Shown: positions 1-7,630 of the stretch, one piece after another
Layout of the letters: every line of letters starts with the position of its first letter
How positions within the stretch are numbered: the first letter of the stretch is position 1
DNA from: Fibrobacter succinogenes
GTDB lineage: Bacteria; Fibrobacterota; Fibrobacteria; Fibrobacterales; Fibrobacteraceae
Reading direction: 5' to 3'
Assembly (NCBI GenBank): GCA_902762795.1
Contig: CACWPM010000012.1
Location: forward strand, 1-64,000
Length of the DNA stretch: 64,000 bases
Notes under the pieces: generated by a model
What the model was told of the DNA's origin: nothing
The model's database searches: none
Seen by the model: the letters and a program-made list of their open reading frames with translations, nothing else
Position numbers and translations under genes: made by a program

Positions 1-243
1 CTCGGTCTCGACAAGATTTTCAAGGAAGCCGGTGCCGAATGGCGCGAAGCAGGCTGCTCGCTCTGCCTCGCCATGAACCCGGACAAGCTCAAGGGCCGCC
101 AGGTGAGCGCAAGCTCCAGCAACCGTAACTTCAAGGGCCGTCAGGGCAGCCCGTCGGGCCGCACCATCCTCATGAGCCCCGCCATGGTGGCCGCCGCCGC
201 CATCGAAGGCTGTGTCACCGACGTCCGCAAGTACATCAAGTAA
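1..243 (+). CDS. leuC: 3-isopropylmalate dehydratase large subunit, C-terminal part
   Basis: The window opens inside this gene; 80 codons and a TAA stop are visible. The segment has the AcnA/LeuC C-terminal pattern: [11 protein letters not shown], with a Cys-x-x-Cys pair of the kind that ligates the 4Fe-4S cluster, then [12 protein letters not shown] and an [12 protein letters not shown] tail. LeuC with LeuD isomerises 2-isopropylmalate to 3-isopropylmalate in cytoplasmic leucine biosynthesis. leuD follows after 19 bp in the same direction, the usual leuCD operon order. The missing N-terminus is only the window edge. Confidence 0.95.
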   Translation, partial: LGLDKIFKEAGAEWREAGCSLCLAMNPDKLKGRQVSASSSNRNFKGRQGSPSGRTILMSPAMVAAAAIEGCVTDVRKYIK

Positions 244-262
244 CGCTAAGGAGATTTATAAA

Positions 263-880
263 ATGAATTCTATCGACATTGTTAAAGGTTCCGGCGTTCC
301 TGTTCGCGGAAACGATATCGACACTGACCGTATCATCCCGGCACGCTTCCTCAAGTGCGTCACCTTCGAAGGCCTCGGCGACAACGCCTTTGCCGACGAT
401 ATCGCTGGCCTCGCCGCTCAGGGCAAGGTTCACCCGTTCCGCGATCCGGCTTACAAGAATGGCTCCATCCTCGTTTCGAACCAGAACTTCGGTTGCGGTT
501 CCAGCCGTGAACACGCTCCGCAAGCTCTCAAGCGCTGGGGCATCCGAGCCATCATCGCCGAAAGCTACTCCGAAATCTTCTTCGGTAACTGCGTCGCTAT
601 CGGCGTGCCCTGCTACAAGGTGAGCCACGAAGTGGCCGACAAGATCCTCGCTTGGATCGAAGCACACCCGAGCGAAGAACTCGTCACCAGCACCGAAAGC
701 CGCACGCTCAAGATGGGTGACGAAACCATCGAGCTCACGCTTGCCGACGGCCCCCGCGGTTGCCGACGGCCCCCGCGGCCAGTTCCTCGACGGCTCCTGG
801 CACGCACGCTCCGCCCTCATGGCCAACGCCGACAAGGTGCAGGAACTTGCAAGCAAGCTGCCGTACATGCAGTTCTTTAA
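263..880 (+). CDS. leuD: 3-isopropylmalate dehydratase small subunit, C-terminus frameshifted
   Basis: The ATG at 263 is chosen because AAGGAG lies at 248-253 and MNSIDIVKG is the family N-terminus; an ATG at 212 lies inside leuC. The frame reads as normal LeuD (NDIDTDRIIPARFL, NFGCGSSREHAPQAL, EIFFGNC) up to LTLADGPRG. There a 19-bp tandem duplication (741-759 and 760-778) shifts the frame, giving an Arg/Pro-rich tail and a stop at 878-880. Removing one copy restores GQFLDGSWHARSALMANA and ends at MQFFK with a stop at 882-884, a 200-residue protein of normal LeuD length. As written, about 35 native C-terminal residues are lost, so activity is doubtful. Confidence 0.9.
   Translation: MNSIDIVKGSGVPVRGNDIDTDRIIPARFLKCVTFEGLGDNAFADDIAGLAAQGKVHPFRDPAYKNGSILVSNQNFGCGSSREHAPQALKRWGIRAIIAESYSEIFFGNCVAIGVPCYKVSHEVADKILAWIEAHPSEELVTSTESRTLKMGDETIELTLADGPRGCRRPPRPVPRRLLARTLRPHGQRRQGAGTCKQAAVHAVL
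741..778. repeat. 19-bp perfect tandem duplication in leuD
   Basis: Two identical adjacent copies, 741-759 and 760-778, beginning TTGCCGACGG and ending CCCCCGCGG. The length is not a multiple of three, so it breaks the leuD frame. The unit is GC-rich and runs of C could favour replication or polymerase slippage. Confidence 0.95.
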
Positions 881-884
881 ATAG

Positions 885-1143
885 ACGAGATATACGATAC
901 TTGGTGCTTAAGCACCATAGTAGAGTTATCCTCTTTGAGGAGGACGGCCCTACGGGCCTACAGACGAGAGACGAGAGATGTTTTTGCCTGTAGGAAGTAG
1001 GCTGTGGTTAGTAAGGTCACTGAGCTTGCCGAAGTGCTCTTACGACGAAGTGTCATCCTGAGCGAAGGGCGCTAGCCCGAAGTCGAAGGATCTCTCACGA
1101 AATGTCATCCCCACGAAAGCGGGAATTTCCTATACGAAAAGCG
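885..1143. repeat. Intergenic mosaic of small palindromes and dispersed repeats
   Basis: There is no credible gene between leuD and abiH. The stretch holds a perfect 16-bp palindrome TGGTGCTTAAGCACCA (902-917), a GGCCC-tac-GGGCC hairpin (about 946-958), tandem AGACGAGAGACGAGAG (a motif that recurs at 16.86 kb and 27.2-27.5 kb), and a GTCATCCTGAGCGAAG...GAAGGATCT unit followed by a GTCATCCC...GCGGGAAT unit. These resemble dispersed intergenic repeats. Function is not evident. Confidence 0.6.
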
Positions 1144-1169
1144 CCCGGTTTAAAGCCGGGTGTTTTTTT
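1144..1169 (+). terminator. Rho-independent terminator after leuCD
   Basis: CCCGG and CCGGG arms enclose TTTAAAG and are followed by a T7 run (1163-1169). It lies between leuD and the convergent abiH gene. The opposite strand has a weaker T-rich tail (CGCTTTTCG), so it may act in both directions. Confidence 0.8.
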
Positions 1170-1249
1170 GTTATTCAGTTCTTCAATAAAACATATTACT
1201 ATCAGCAAAGCATAAAATACAAATGCGGCAACATCAATACAAACTGTCA

Positions 1250-2167
1250 TCACCAACACTTAATTTTTCCATCTAATTTATTTCTGGAAAAAAAATCCTT
1301 AGCATCATCATACTCATTAGGTGCATAACAATATATCGTCCATTTGGCAGAAGAATATTTGGGTAGAAAAACTTTTTCATAATAAAGCCAATCACTTTTT
1401 AGATAGGAATGCCCCATAATTACAACTTCTGTAATTTTCTTTTTTTCAAGGAAACGCATCAAATTAGGTATGTTTCTTTCCAAATTCTTAGACATCGACT
1501 CCGCAAAGTCTTCTAATTCTTCTATTTCCGATTCACTAATACGCTCAAAGCGAACATCTTTAGATAGTTTTTCATTATATATTTCACGAATTTTTCCTGC
1601 TGTTTGCTGCGTATTTCCAAATTGCAAAAGACCTTCAGAATTCGATCCATGACATCCATGTAAATGTAGTATTCTATCATTGGAAATATGATAAACTTCC
1701 TCCAAAGTTCTCGTGTAATTCAAGCTAACAAACAAATCATCGGATTCTAAAAGAACCTTATTCAAAGGTTTTTCATCAAAAAGTTCTATATGATTAATCC
1801 AATCATCCAACAAACTAGATGTAAACGAAGTATAAATCTCATCCAATTTTTTCAAAAGAGCAATACCATCATCATAAGAATAATCATCAGCATAATCTTC
1901 ATCATTTGACATCATTGATGTATCAACAAAGCATAGCATATCATCAATTATTTTTTCATAATCAAACGACAAATTACTTTCCACATCGCTCCAAAATACA
2001 TCATCTCCATCTAGTATATCTCGACAACAGCCATTAAAATATGGGCTATTTATTATACTCTCCAAAGCCCTTGGATTATAAGACTTTAAATACTCACAAT
2101 AATCCTTTGCTCGAGTTTTCATGCCATGATGTAAATCAAATCCATTTCCAACAATGATTAATCGCAT
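1250..2167 (-). CDS. AbiH-like abortive-infection protein
   Basis: 305 residues from the ATG at 2167, chosen because AAAGGA lies 9 nt upstream and the AbiH N-terminal pattern starts there: MRLIIVGNGFDLHHGMKTRAKDYCEYL, comparable to the family NGFDLaHGlpT..Y..F motif. Later AbiH-like blocks are SLNYTRTLEEVY, ILHLHG and VVIMGHSYLKSDWLYYEKV. Upstream in-frame ATGs are rejected because they leave no usable ribosome site. AbiH proteins act in phage-triggered growth arrest; the mechanism is not settled. The gene stands alone and is visibly more AT-rich than leuCD, consistent with lateral acquisition. Confident about the family, not about activity. Confidence 0.8.
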   Translation of the reverse strand: MRLIIVGNGFDLHHGMKTRAKDYCEYLKSYNPRALESIINSPYFNGCCRDILDGDDVFWSDVESNLSFDYEKIIDDMLCFVDTSMMSNDEDYADDYSYDDGIALLKKLDEIYTSFTSSLLDDWINHIELFDEKPLNKVLLESDDLFVSLNYTRTLEEVYHISNDRILHLHGCHGSNSEGLLQFGNTQQTAGKIREIYNEKLSKDVRFERISESEIEELEDFAESMSKNLERNIPNLMRFLEKKKITEVVIMGHSYLKSDWLYYEKVFLPKYSSAKWTIYCYAPNEYDDAKDFFSRNKLDGKIKCW

Positions 2168-2344
2168 AGTAAGCATTCCTTTAATAAAAGGAAAAATTAG
2201 CAACTTCATATTTTTTTTCAAGATTTAAATCAAAGCAACATCATCTCAATCTTATATTTGATAAATCATAACACAGCAAAAATAAGATATAACCAGTCCA
2301 TCTTTTTTACTTTTCTAACTTTATTCAAAGTCTTTTCTTTATTA

Positions 2345-3170
2345 CTATTTCCGAACGGACTTTACTTCAGCAGTCTTTTTCAATCGTCTTTCAACCTTTT
2401 TGACATCCTCGCCTGCCGGCAACTTTTCAGGAACGATGCCGCGATCAAGCAACATCTTGCGGACTGCACGATTGTTGTCCACATGTTCCTTTTCAATTTT
2501 CTTCTGTCCAAAAAGATTTTTGGTTTGCGTTTTGACAGACGTCATTTCAGCAGCAAGGTCCTTGGCCTTGATACTGACTGTCGGCAAAAAATCTGCCAAC
2601 GGACGACTTGCAGGAACATTATACTTGCGCTTAAGCAAATTCGTATCAATATTGAACAAAGCTTGATCACCCTTCGAACGAATAATAGCGAACCCCTTGC
2701 TATCTACGCCGCGTTCAAACAAGACTCCAGAAAGAATCTTCTCTGTCTGTGCAAGTTTTGCACGAGCCTGAACGCGTTCAAGTTCATGGATACGAGTTTC
2801 TACAATTTCAGCAACACGGGTCTGAACAGCAAAATAATTCTGTACAAAGGAAATTTCTGGCTTGCGGGAATCACCGTTCTGCGCAATCAAATAACAAGCA
2901 TAGCGAGAAAGCATGTAATCATCTACTTCACGCCTTGCACCCTTAGCAAGATTGATCATTTTCCCCACGCGGGGAAAATGATCCTCAGAAAGTTCTCCCG
3001 CATTATCACAGGCTTCTTTTGCCTTGTCAACCACATTCAAAAATTTTTTCCCACTTGCTATACCCAAGCAATACAGCAAGTTCGCGAGCGCTCCAGCATT
3101 CAATGCCTTCGTATTCGCATGCAATTTGTTCAAACTTGTTGAACAGTTCCTTGATTTCATTAGACTTCAT
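2345..3170 (-). pseudogene. dinD: DNA-damage-inducible protein D (DinD), +1 frameshift
   Basis: The start ATG at 3170 has GGAGG five nt upstream. Frame 1 gives MKSNEIKELFNKFEQIAC...ECWSARELAVLLGYSKWEK. A T6 run on the + strand (3044-3049; A6 in the gene) then shifts the frame, and the rest reads FLNVVDKAKEAC, ...VDDYMLSRYACYLIAQNGD, NYFAVQTR and so on, the conserved DinD body. Deleting one base rejoins GYSKWEKFLNVVDKAKEAC, and the total is about 274 residues, the length of E. coli DinD. The gap is a single homopolymer base, so a sequencing indel is a serious alternative to true inactivation. DinD is SOS-induced in E. coli and inhibits RecA filament activity. Confidence 0.85.
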
Positions 3171-3187
3171 ATAGCCTCCGTTGTTAT

Positions 3188-3204
3188 GGTCGCATTTTGC
3201 GACC
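3188..3204. promoter_or_regulatory. 17-bp palindrome in the dinD leader
   Basis: GGTCGCA-TTT-TGCGACC has perfect 7-bp arms and lies 18-34 nt upstream of the dinD ATG, just outside its Shine-Dalgarno sequence. Its position suits a repressor operator or a 5'-UTR hairpin. It does not match the E. coli CTG-N10-CAG LexA box. Confidence 0.5.
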
Positions 3205-3258
3205 GGTTGATTTTTAGAGGCGTTCTTTCGCAAAGGGCCGGAAAACCCAAATAATAAA

Positions 3259-3293
3259 GAACGCACCTCGCCTTTCTTAGACGAGATGCGTTC
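3259..3293. other. Stem-loop between dinD and the 3442 gene
   Basis: GAACGCACCTCG (3259-3270) pairs with CGAGATGCGTTC (3282-3293) with one non-Watson-Crick position, around an 11-nt loop. Read on the minus strand it is followed by TTTATTATTT, so it could be a terminator or attenuator ahead of dinD. Confidence 0.45.
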
Positions 3294-3441
3294 GGGGATG
3301 CAGTAATTGTATCTATATTTTACAACCGTGGCAAGGGGGGAGAAAAAAATTTACATTTCAACCCAATACATGAATGAGCGGCCAACAAATAAAGTATATT
3401 ATAAACTACTACAATTTTCAAAAACTCAGAGACACCTGATT

Positions 3442-4137
3442 ATGCCTATTTCGTTAGACAATTTTAAAAACGGAATGGAACGTCTTGATGTAAGAGACTT
3501 CCACAAGAAAAAGATTTGGCACGGTTTTGAATTTTTCAAGTCAGACCGGAAAAAAGGCGTTAAGGTTTCCATAATTTTAGGCTATAACGAAGGCTACGAT
3601 AATTTTCATATCAATTCTTTTTTCGCTTCCCTCTATTTTAAATCTATAGAAAGCGCTCGATGTCCATTGTTGAACAAATACCATATCGTCGGCGGAAACA
3701 CAGTGTCAACTCTTACGCATTCTTTTATGAAAGAATTGGAGGGGTGTGAGCTAAGAATTTCACAGCCAGAGCACATTGACATTCTGGTAAACAAGATTCA
3801 ATGTATATTGAACGAGAAAATTTGGCCATACATCGACCAATACTCCAATATTGAAGAAGTCGCTAAAGAAATCGCATCTAAAAAGATAGATGAATTACCT
3901 TTCGACATCGCCTACGCTGGACCACACGCAGCAGCAATGCTTTTCTTGAAGCAAACAAACAACCCCGCTTATGAAGAAAAATTAATAGAAACCGTAAACG
4001 GCTTAAAGCAATACGTTATTAGCGATGTTGCTGAACACGGGTCTCTCGCCGAAGGTTCCGTCAGAGTATTGAAAATGGTCGAAGAGCAACTGCACGACGA
4101 TTTAGAAAAAGTTGGCTACGAGTTTTATAAAGGTTAA
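3442..4137 (+). CDS. Conserved-looking protein of unknown function (231 aa)
   Basis: I do not recognise the family. The frame is open from 3307, but a TATATT-type box at about 3396 and the lack of a ribosome site at the earlier ATGs favour the ATG at 3442 (MPISLDNFKNGMERLDVRDF). The product has no signal peptide or membrane segment and reads as a soluble mixed alpha/beta protein (KKIWHGFEFFKSDRKKG, VSIILGYNEGYDNFHINSFFASLYF). It sits among defence and toxin-antitoxin genes and shares their AT-rich composition. An immunity or DUF4304-like protein is possible but unsupported. Confidence 0.6.
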   Translation: MPISLDNFKNGMERLDVRDFHKKKIWHGFEFFKSDRKKGVKVSIILGYNEGYDNFHINSFFASLYFKSIESARCPLLNKYHIVGGNTVSTLTHSFMKELEGCELRISQPEHIDILVNKIQCILNEKIWPYIDQYSNIEEVAKEIASKKIDELPFDIAYAGPHAAAMLFLKQTNNPAYEEKLIETVNGLKQYVISDVAEHGSLAEGSVRVLKMVEEQLHDDLEKVGYEFYKG

Positions 4138-4164
4138 AAAATATTTTTTTTCAAAGAACACCTG

Positions 4165-4626
4165 ATGTCGATCAAACGCACACACCTCCTACTTTTACTA
4201 ACGTTTCTTTTGTTCTCTTGCTCATCGGAAAAGGAATCCCCCAAAGTCATGCTAACCTCACCCATTGACAACATTCTCGTAGAAAAGGCGAAGCGCCAAA
4301 TGCACTTGCGCAACGGCGAGAGTGTTGTCAAGACTTACAAAATTTCTTTGGGCAAGAATCCTGTGGGAGCGAAAGTCAAGTCCGGCGACAACAAGACGCC
4401 CGAAGGCGAATACACCATCGTGCTTCACAACCCCAAAAGCGCTTTTCATCTATCGCTGAAGGTTTCGTACCCGAACGCGGAGCAAATCAAGGCCGCGAAA
4501 GAAGGCAACTACGAGCCCGGTGGCGACATCATGATCCACGGCTACCCGAACAAGGTTCCCGCATTCCTCTTTAAATTCTGGCACAAGTGGAAAGACTGGA
4601 CCGATAACCATCAAGCCTTAGAATAA
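4165..4626 (+). pseudogene. Decayed L,D-transpeptidase-like (YkuD) lipoprotein, copy 1
   Basis: Begins with a lipoprotein signal peptide (MSIKRTHLLLLLTFLLFSCSS), then a YkuD-like body: ISLGKNPVGAKVKSGDNKTPEGEYTI, GGDIMIHGYPN. Active YkuD enzymes carry SHGC(I/V)R or a distal DGCIA-type cysteine block. Here the sequence jumps from WHKWKDW directly into the last codons of the gene in a shifted frame (TDNHQALE), whose DNA matches the 3' end of copy 2 (ACCATCAAGCCTTAG). The segment that should carry the catalytic Cys is gone. Probably inactive. It shares near-identical DNA with 5649-6049. Confidence 0.7.
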
Positions 4627-4630
4627 CGCT

Positions 4631-4795
4631 TCATCGACCATTCCTTGCAGCATCGATTTCAGCATTGATTTCATCCAAAGACATTTCGAAGGCGCCTGCA
4701 TGAACCGCATCAGCAGAGAGTTGCTGCATAGTTTTCAGCATTTTCTCAGATTGCATATTGAATTGGGCTATATTAACTTCAAGTTTATTTTTCAT
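4631..4795 (-). CDS. Small antitoxin-like protein (54 aa), no toxin partner
   Basis: ATG at 4795 with TGAGGAG about 2-4 nt upstream; TGA at 4631-4633. The product begins MKNKLEVNIAQFNMQSEKML and ends FEMSLDEINAEIDAARNGR. The final EINAEI.AAR segment resembles the tails of RelB/DinJ-type antitoxins. No toxin gene is adjacent: downstream is the 3' end of the L,D-transpeptidase copy on the other strand, and upstream is the divergent hicAB module. An inverted repeat at 4881-4898 overlaps its probable -35 region. The coding call is supported by ribosome site and composition; function is inferred. Confidence 0.6.
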   Translation of the reverse strand: MKNKLEVNIAQFNMQSEKMLKTMQQLSADAVHAGAFEMSLDEINAEIDAARNGR

Positions 4796-4880
4796 ACTCC
4801 TCAGGATATAAGTTATTTTCTATTCAACAACAAGCCCTCCTCCTTCGTACACACTTCCAGCATTTTTCAAAAAAACAAGG

Positions 4881-4898
4881 ATGTCAAAATACGACATT
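4881..4898. promoter_or_regulatory. Inverted repeat, putative operator (ATGTC...GACAT)
   Basis: ATGTCAAAATACGACATT. On the minus strand it contains TTGACAT, a good -35 hexamer for the small antitoxin-like gene 86 bp away; hicA starts 100 bp away on the other side. It matches 14 of 18 positions with the site at 51438-51455 upstream of the GNAT/small-protein pair. Confidence 0.5.
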
Positions 4899-4997
4899 CT
4901 TTTTATTTACATTCAAAAAAAAATTATTGTCACCTTTTTTAGCCGCGAAAGATAAACAAATATATTGACAAATCAACAAAAAGGTTGTATTTTTATT

Positions 4998-5171
4998 ATG
5001 AAATTTAGAGAAATATGCAAATACGCCGAAGATCGTGGATGGGTTAAAGCTAGAGTTTCTGGCGACCACTACATCTACACCAAGCCCGGAAGACGATCCG
5101 TGCCGATACAAAGAAACAGGCACGAAATCGAGGGCACATACTTGAAACGCATTTTAAAGCAATTCGACTAA
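4998..5171 (+). CDS. hicA: HicA-family mRNA interferase toxin
   Basis: 57 residues: MKFREICKYAEDRGW, then RVSGDHYIYTKPGRRSVPIQ and HEIEGTYLKRILKQ. This is the HicA dsRBD-like fold with the catalytic His in the G(S/D)H motif. The ATG at 4998 is preferred to one at 4965 because family members begin here and a TATATT-type -10 lies at about 4970. HicA cleaves mRNA on free ribosomal transcripts. hicB follows after 13 bp, forming a toxin-first operon. The module sits between two near-identical copies of a decayed L,D-transpeptidase gene. Confidence 0.88.
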   Translation: MKFREICKYAEDRGWVKARVSGDHYIYTKPGRRSVPIQRNRHEIEGTYLKRILKQFD

Positions 5172-5184
5172 TCGGGAGGACGTC

Positions 5185-5604
5185 ATGGATTACGCAGCAA
5201 AAATCGAAAAAGACAAAAACATGGGATACGTGGTTTCGTTCCCGGACCTACCGAACGTAAACGCATTTGGCAAGACTCGCGAAGAAGCAATTAGGCAAGC
5301 TAAGGACGCACTCGATGGAGCTATGGAATGCGATCTTGATATGGGCTATTCGTTCGTATATCCAAAGACGATGCCTGATGCAGACAAAGACCTTGTCGCC
5401 ATCCAGCTATCCCCAAGAATTGAAGTTGCATACAAAATTTTCGAAGCCCGCCGTGGCAAAACAAAAGCAGAAGTTGCAAAAGCAGCCGGATTCACACCTC
5501 AAGCGTACCAGCGTTTTGAAACTCCCAAAGGCACCCCTACTGTAGAAACGCTCTATAAAATCGCAGCGGCACTCGGGAAAAAATTGGAAATCAGATTCGC
5601 CTAA
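5185..5604 (+). CDS. hicB: HicB-family antitoxin with C-terminal HTH
   Basis: 139 residues, GGGAGGA just upstream of the ATG. The N-terminal half (MDYAAKIEKDKNMGYVVSFP, DLPNVNAFGKTREEA, AKDALDGAM) is the partial RNase-H-like HicB fold that masks HicA. The C-terminal half (GKTKAEVAKAAGFTPQAYQR, GTPTVETLYKIAAALGKKL) is an XRE-type helix-turn-helix, so HicB probably autorepresses the operon. Intact length for the HTH-bearing subclass. Confidence 0.9.
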   Translation: MDYAAKIEKDKNMGYVVSFPDLPNVNAFGKTREEAIRQAKDALDGAMECDLDMGYSFVYPKTMPDADKDLVAIQLSPRIEVAYKIFEARRGKTKAEVAKAAGFTPQAYQRFETPKGTPTVETLYKIAAALGKKLEIRFA

Positions 5605-5648
5605 AGCACACCTTTTCACTGCTTACAACCCATTAAACATTTCAGCCC

Positions 5649-6049
5649 ATGCTCACCTCACCCATTGACAACATTCTCGTAGAAAAGGCGAAGCGCCAAA
5701 TGCACTTGCGCAACGGCGAGAGTGTTGTCAAGACGTACAGAATTTCATTGGGCAAGAATCCTGTGGGAGCGAAGGTCAAATCCGGCGACAACAAGACGCC
5801 CGAGGGCAATTATACCATCGAAAAGCACAACCCCAAAAGCAAATTCCATTTATCGCTGAAGGTTTCGTACCCAAACGCGGAGCAAATCAAGGCCGCGAAA
5901 AAAGGCAACTACGAGCCCGGTGGCGACATCATGATCCACGGCTACCCGAACAAGGTTCCCGCATTCCTCTTTAAATTCTGGCACAAGTGGAAAGACTGGA
6001 AATTTACGAAGCCGTCAAAGACGGCACGCCGATAACCATCAAGCCTTAG
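5649..6049 (+). pseudogene. Decayed L,D-transpeptidase-like (YkuD) gene, copy 2
   Basis: Near-identical DNA to copy 1 starts exactly at the internal Met codon (5649 matches 4249), so this copy has no signal peptide. The frame runs to WHKWKDWK and is then shifted, ending at 6035. In the neighbouring frame the DNA still encodes YEAVKDGTPITIKP and a stop at 6047-6049, the normal family C-terminus. The deletion again removes the expected catalytic DGC segment. The two copies have different deletion endpoints in the same place. Confidence 0.7.
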
Positions 6050-6189
6050 AATGCCGGGTTTTAGGGCGGAGCCCTCGGCGAAGGGGTAACGGAAGATACT
6101 AGGAGATGGCGGCTCAAGGCCACCATGACGATGCAGCTACAGCGACCTTTGGACACTTGTCCTTTGAGCCCTCCCACTTTCCAATTTCA
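6036..6189. other. Intergenic stretch with small hairpins
   Basis: After the second L,D-transpeptidase copy there is no gene. AGGGCGGAGCCCT, TGGCGGCTCAAGGCCACCA and an imperfect repeat around CCTTTGGACACTTGTCCTTTG can each fold locally. No function is evident. Confidence 0.4.
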
Positions 6190-6220
6190 AAAAAAGGCAT
6201 CCTGGTTAAAAGCCTTTTTT
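6190..6220 (+). terminator. Terminator in a repeated terminator-promoter cassette
   Basis: AAAAAAGGC and GCCTTTTTT arms enclose ATCCTGGTTAAAA. Immediately after comes GTATTATATTATAT, a likely promoter for the 6281 lipoprotein gene. The same arrangement recurs at 8580-8655 and, in shorter form, at 7836-7875. Confidence 0.7.
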
Positions 6221-6280
6221 GTATTATATTATATGCAATGTAGCAGAACAAATATTTGTTAGAAAACGAGATAAAACCAA

Positions 6281-7126
6281 ATGATTAAGAAGATTTTATT
6301 TGCAACATTTTTCATCATCTTGGCGGCTTGCGACAACCCAAACCAGCTGAAAGAAGCCAGCAAGGATTTTACTCCGTCTAAGGACTTGCTCCTTGCCGAC
6401 TATATTGCCTCCGCAGATTCGATGGCTGTTTTTTCTTGCGGCGATCCTGAGCCATCTTTCGCATCGCGCTTAAAAAAAGACTTTGACGAATTTGCCAAAG
6501 CAATGGCTTTCAAAGAGAAAAAAGAATGCCGTGGAATTTGTTGGGACAAGCAATGGCCTGCATATTATGTAGAACTTTATCGTAACGGAACACCAATTGA
6601 CACGACAGAAATTTACGCAACGGTTTCTAAGCACGGTTTTAAAAAGAACGGATATAACTACTATTTTACCGACACGTCTAAGGCAAAAGTTTTTTTCGAG
6701 TCTCGTAAAATTCAAAGAATTCCCTGGGGATGCCGACAGATGCACTGGCCCAAAGAGGACTGCGGTACACCCTGCCGCTCCATAGAAATCGAAGATGTAC
6801 AACTATACGACTCTACCGGACAATCATTACCCGATTCCGTTTATCAAGAATTTGCAGAACGAGTAAAACAGAAATATTTGCTTTTCTATGCGCAATTCAG
6901 TGTTCAACAAAAAATTCAACTAGACATGGACTGCGAAATAGAAATGACAGTCAACAATCAGTTCGTCTCGCACTTTTCAATCAAATCCACGCCCCAAATA
7001 GACTCATTTGAAAAACATATAACAGAAAATTGGGAAGTTATTTGCGATGAATGCAACAAGGAAATGCGTTCCGTTAAATTCAAAATGAAATTTAAAAAGT
7101 CCCCCAAAAGGGGGACAGAAAAGTGA
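6281..7126 (+). CDS. Lipoprotein of unknown function (281 aa)
   Basis: Signal peptide with lipobox LAAC at about residues 14-17 (MIKKILFATFFIILAACDN), so a lipid-anchored envelope protein. The mature part has many Cys residues (VFSCGDP, KECRGICWD, PWGCRQMH, EDCGTPCRS, EVICDECNK), suggesting disulfides or a metal site. No family recognised. The last codons (KSPKRGTEK) lie over a perfect hairpin GTCCCCC-AAAA-GGGGGAC (7099-7116), which may protect or terminate the transcript despite lacking a T tract. Confidence 0.75.
   Translation: MIKKILFATFFIILAACDNPNQLKEASKDFTPSKDLLLADYIASADSMAVFSCGDPEPSFASRLKKDFDEFAKAMAFKEKKECRGICWDKQWPAYYVELYRNGTPIDTTEIYATVSKHGFKKNGYNYYFTDTSKAKVFFESRKIQRIPWGCRQMHWPKEDCGTPCRSIEIEDVQLYDSTGQSLPDSVYQEFAERVKQKYLLFYAQFSVQQKIQLDMDCEIEMTVNNQFVSHFSIKSTPQIDSFEKHITENWEVICDECNKEMRSVKFKMKFKKSPKRGTEK
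7099..7116. other. Perfect G/C hairpin spanning the end of a coding region
   Basis: GTCCCCC-AAAA-GGGGGAC, 7-bp arms, 8 nt before the stop codon of the 6281 gene. No T run follows. Confidence 0.6.
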
Positions 7127-7151
7127 GGAATAAAGCAGCGCTCACTTCGCT

Positions 7152-7511
7152 TTATTCATCCAAGCAGGAATTGACTTCAGCGGCCGCTCCATAGTAATAG
7201 GCAACTATACCGCCGCCCTGGTTGCACTTTTTTCCTCCGGCGGGACATCCCGAGCCCAAAGTGGCCTTAGAGACGCCTTCTATATTTTGCGCATCACAGG
7301 TTTCCTTGAATTTATCCGTAGTCTTATAAGATGTCGGAACCTCGGAACAAGACGCGGAACCGTTCCCACCAGGCAATTCCACATAGCATGAAACGACGCT
7401 ACCGGATCCTGTCCCATCAGACCCAGAAGAGGCACTGTCATCGCAGCCGTAGAATGCGAAACTGACAGCAGTCACGACCGCCATCGCCAATAAAGCTTTT
7501 CTTGTTTTCAT
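7152..7511 (-). CDS. Small Cys-rich lipoprotein (119 aa)
   Basis: ATG at 7511 with AGAGGG seven nt upstream. Signal peptide with lipobox FYGC (about residues 19-22), then an acidic Ser/Gly linker (DDSASSGSDGTGSGS) and a mature domain with six Cys (VVSCYVEL, SASCSEVP, ETCDAQN, GSGCPAGGKKC, VNSCLDE). Envelope-attached; function unknown. Convergent with the 6281 lipoprotein, 25 bp apart. Confidence 0.75.
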   Translation of the reverse strand: MKTRKALLAMAVVTAVSFAFYGCDDSASSGSDGTGSGSVVSCYVELPGGNGSASCSEVPTSYKTTDKFKETCDAQNIEGVSKATLGSGCPAGGKKCNQGGGIVAYYYGAAAEVNSCLDE

Positions 7512-7630
7512 ATGAGCCCTCTTTTTGATAATAGATTTGTAATTAAAATATAATCTTTTTCATATTAGAAAGGAGTCAACAAAAATTTTTCCAGAACCCT
7601 ACTGAGCCCCCTTCATATAGCGAACAGCAA

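Noticed and set aside
236-868. 210-codon open frame antisense to leuD
   Set aside because: leuD matches its family on the other strand; the antisense frame is a by-product of codon composition.
2240-3060. Programmed ribosomal frameshifting in dinD
   Set aside because: The required shift is +1 at A6T5 without a typical slow codon or stop at the shift site, and known dinD genes are not frameshifted; an indel is simpler.
2258-3142. 294-codon open frame on the + strand
   Set aside because: It overlaps dinD in antisense; dinD has recognisable family motifs, this frame does not.
3171-3260. E. coli-type LexA box for dinD
   Set aside because: No CTG-N10-CAG match in the leader; only the unrelated GGTCGCA palindrome.
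4700-4942. 80-codon open frame on the + strand
   Set aside because: No ribosome site; the opposite strand holds a better small gene (4631-4795) with a Shine-Dalgarno sequence and protein-like composition.
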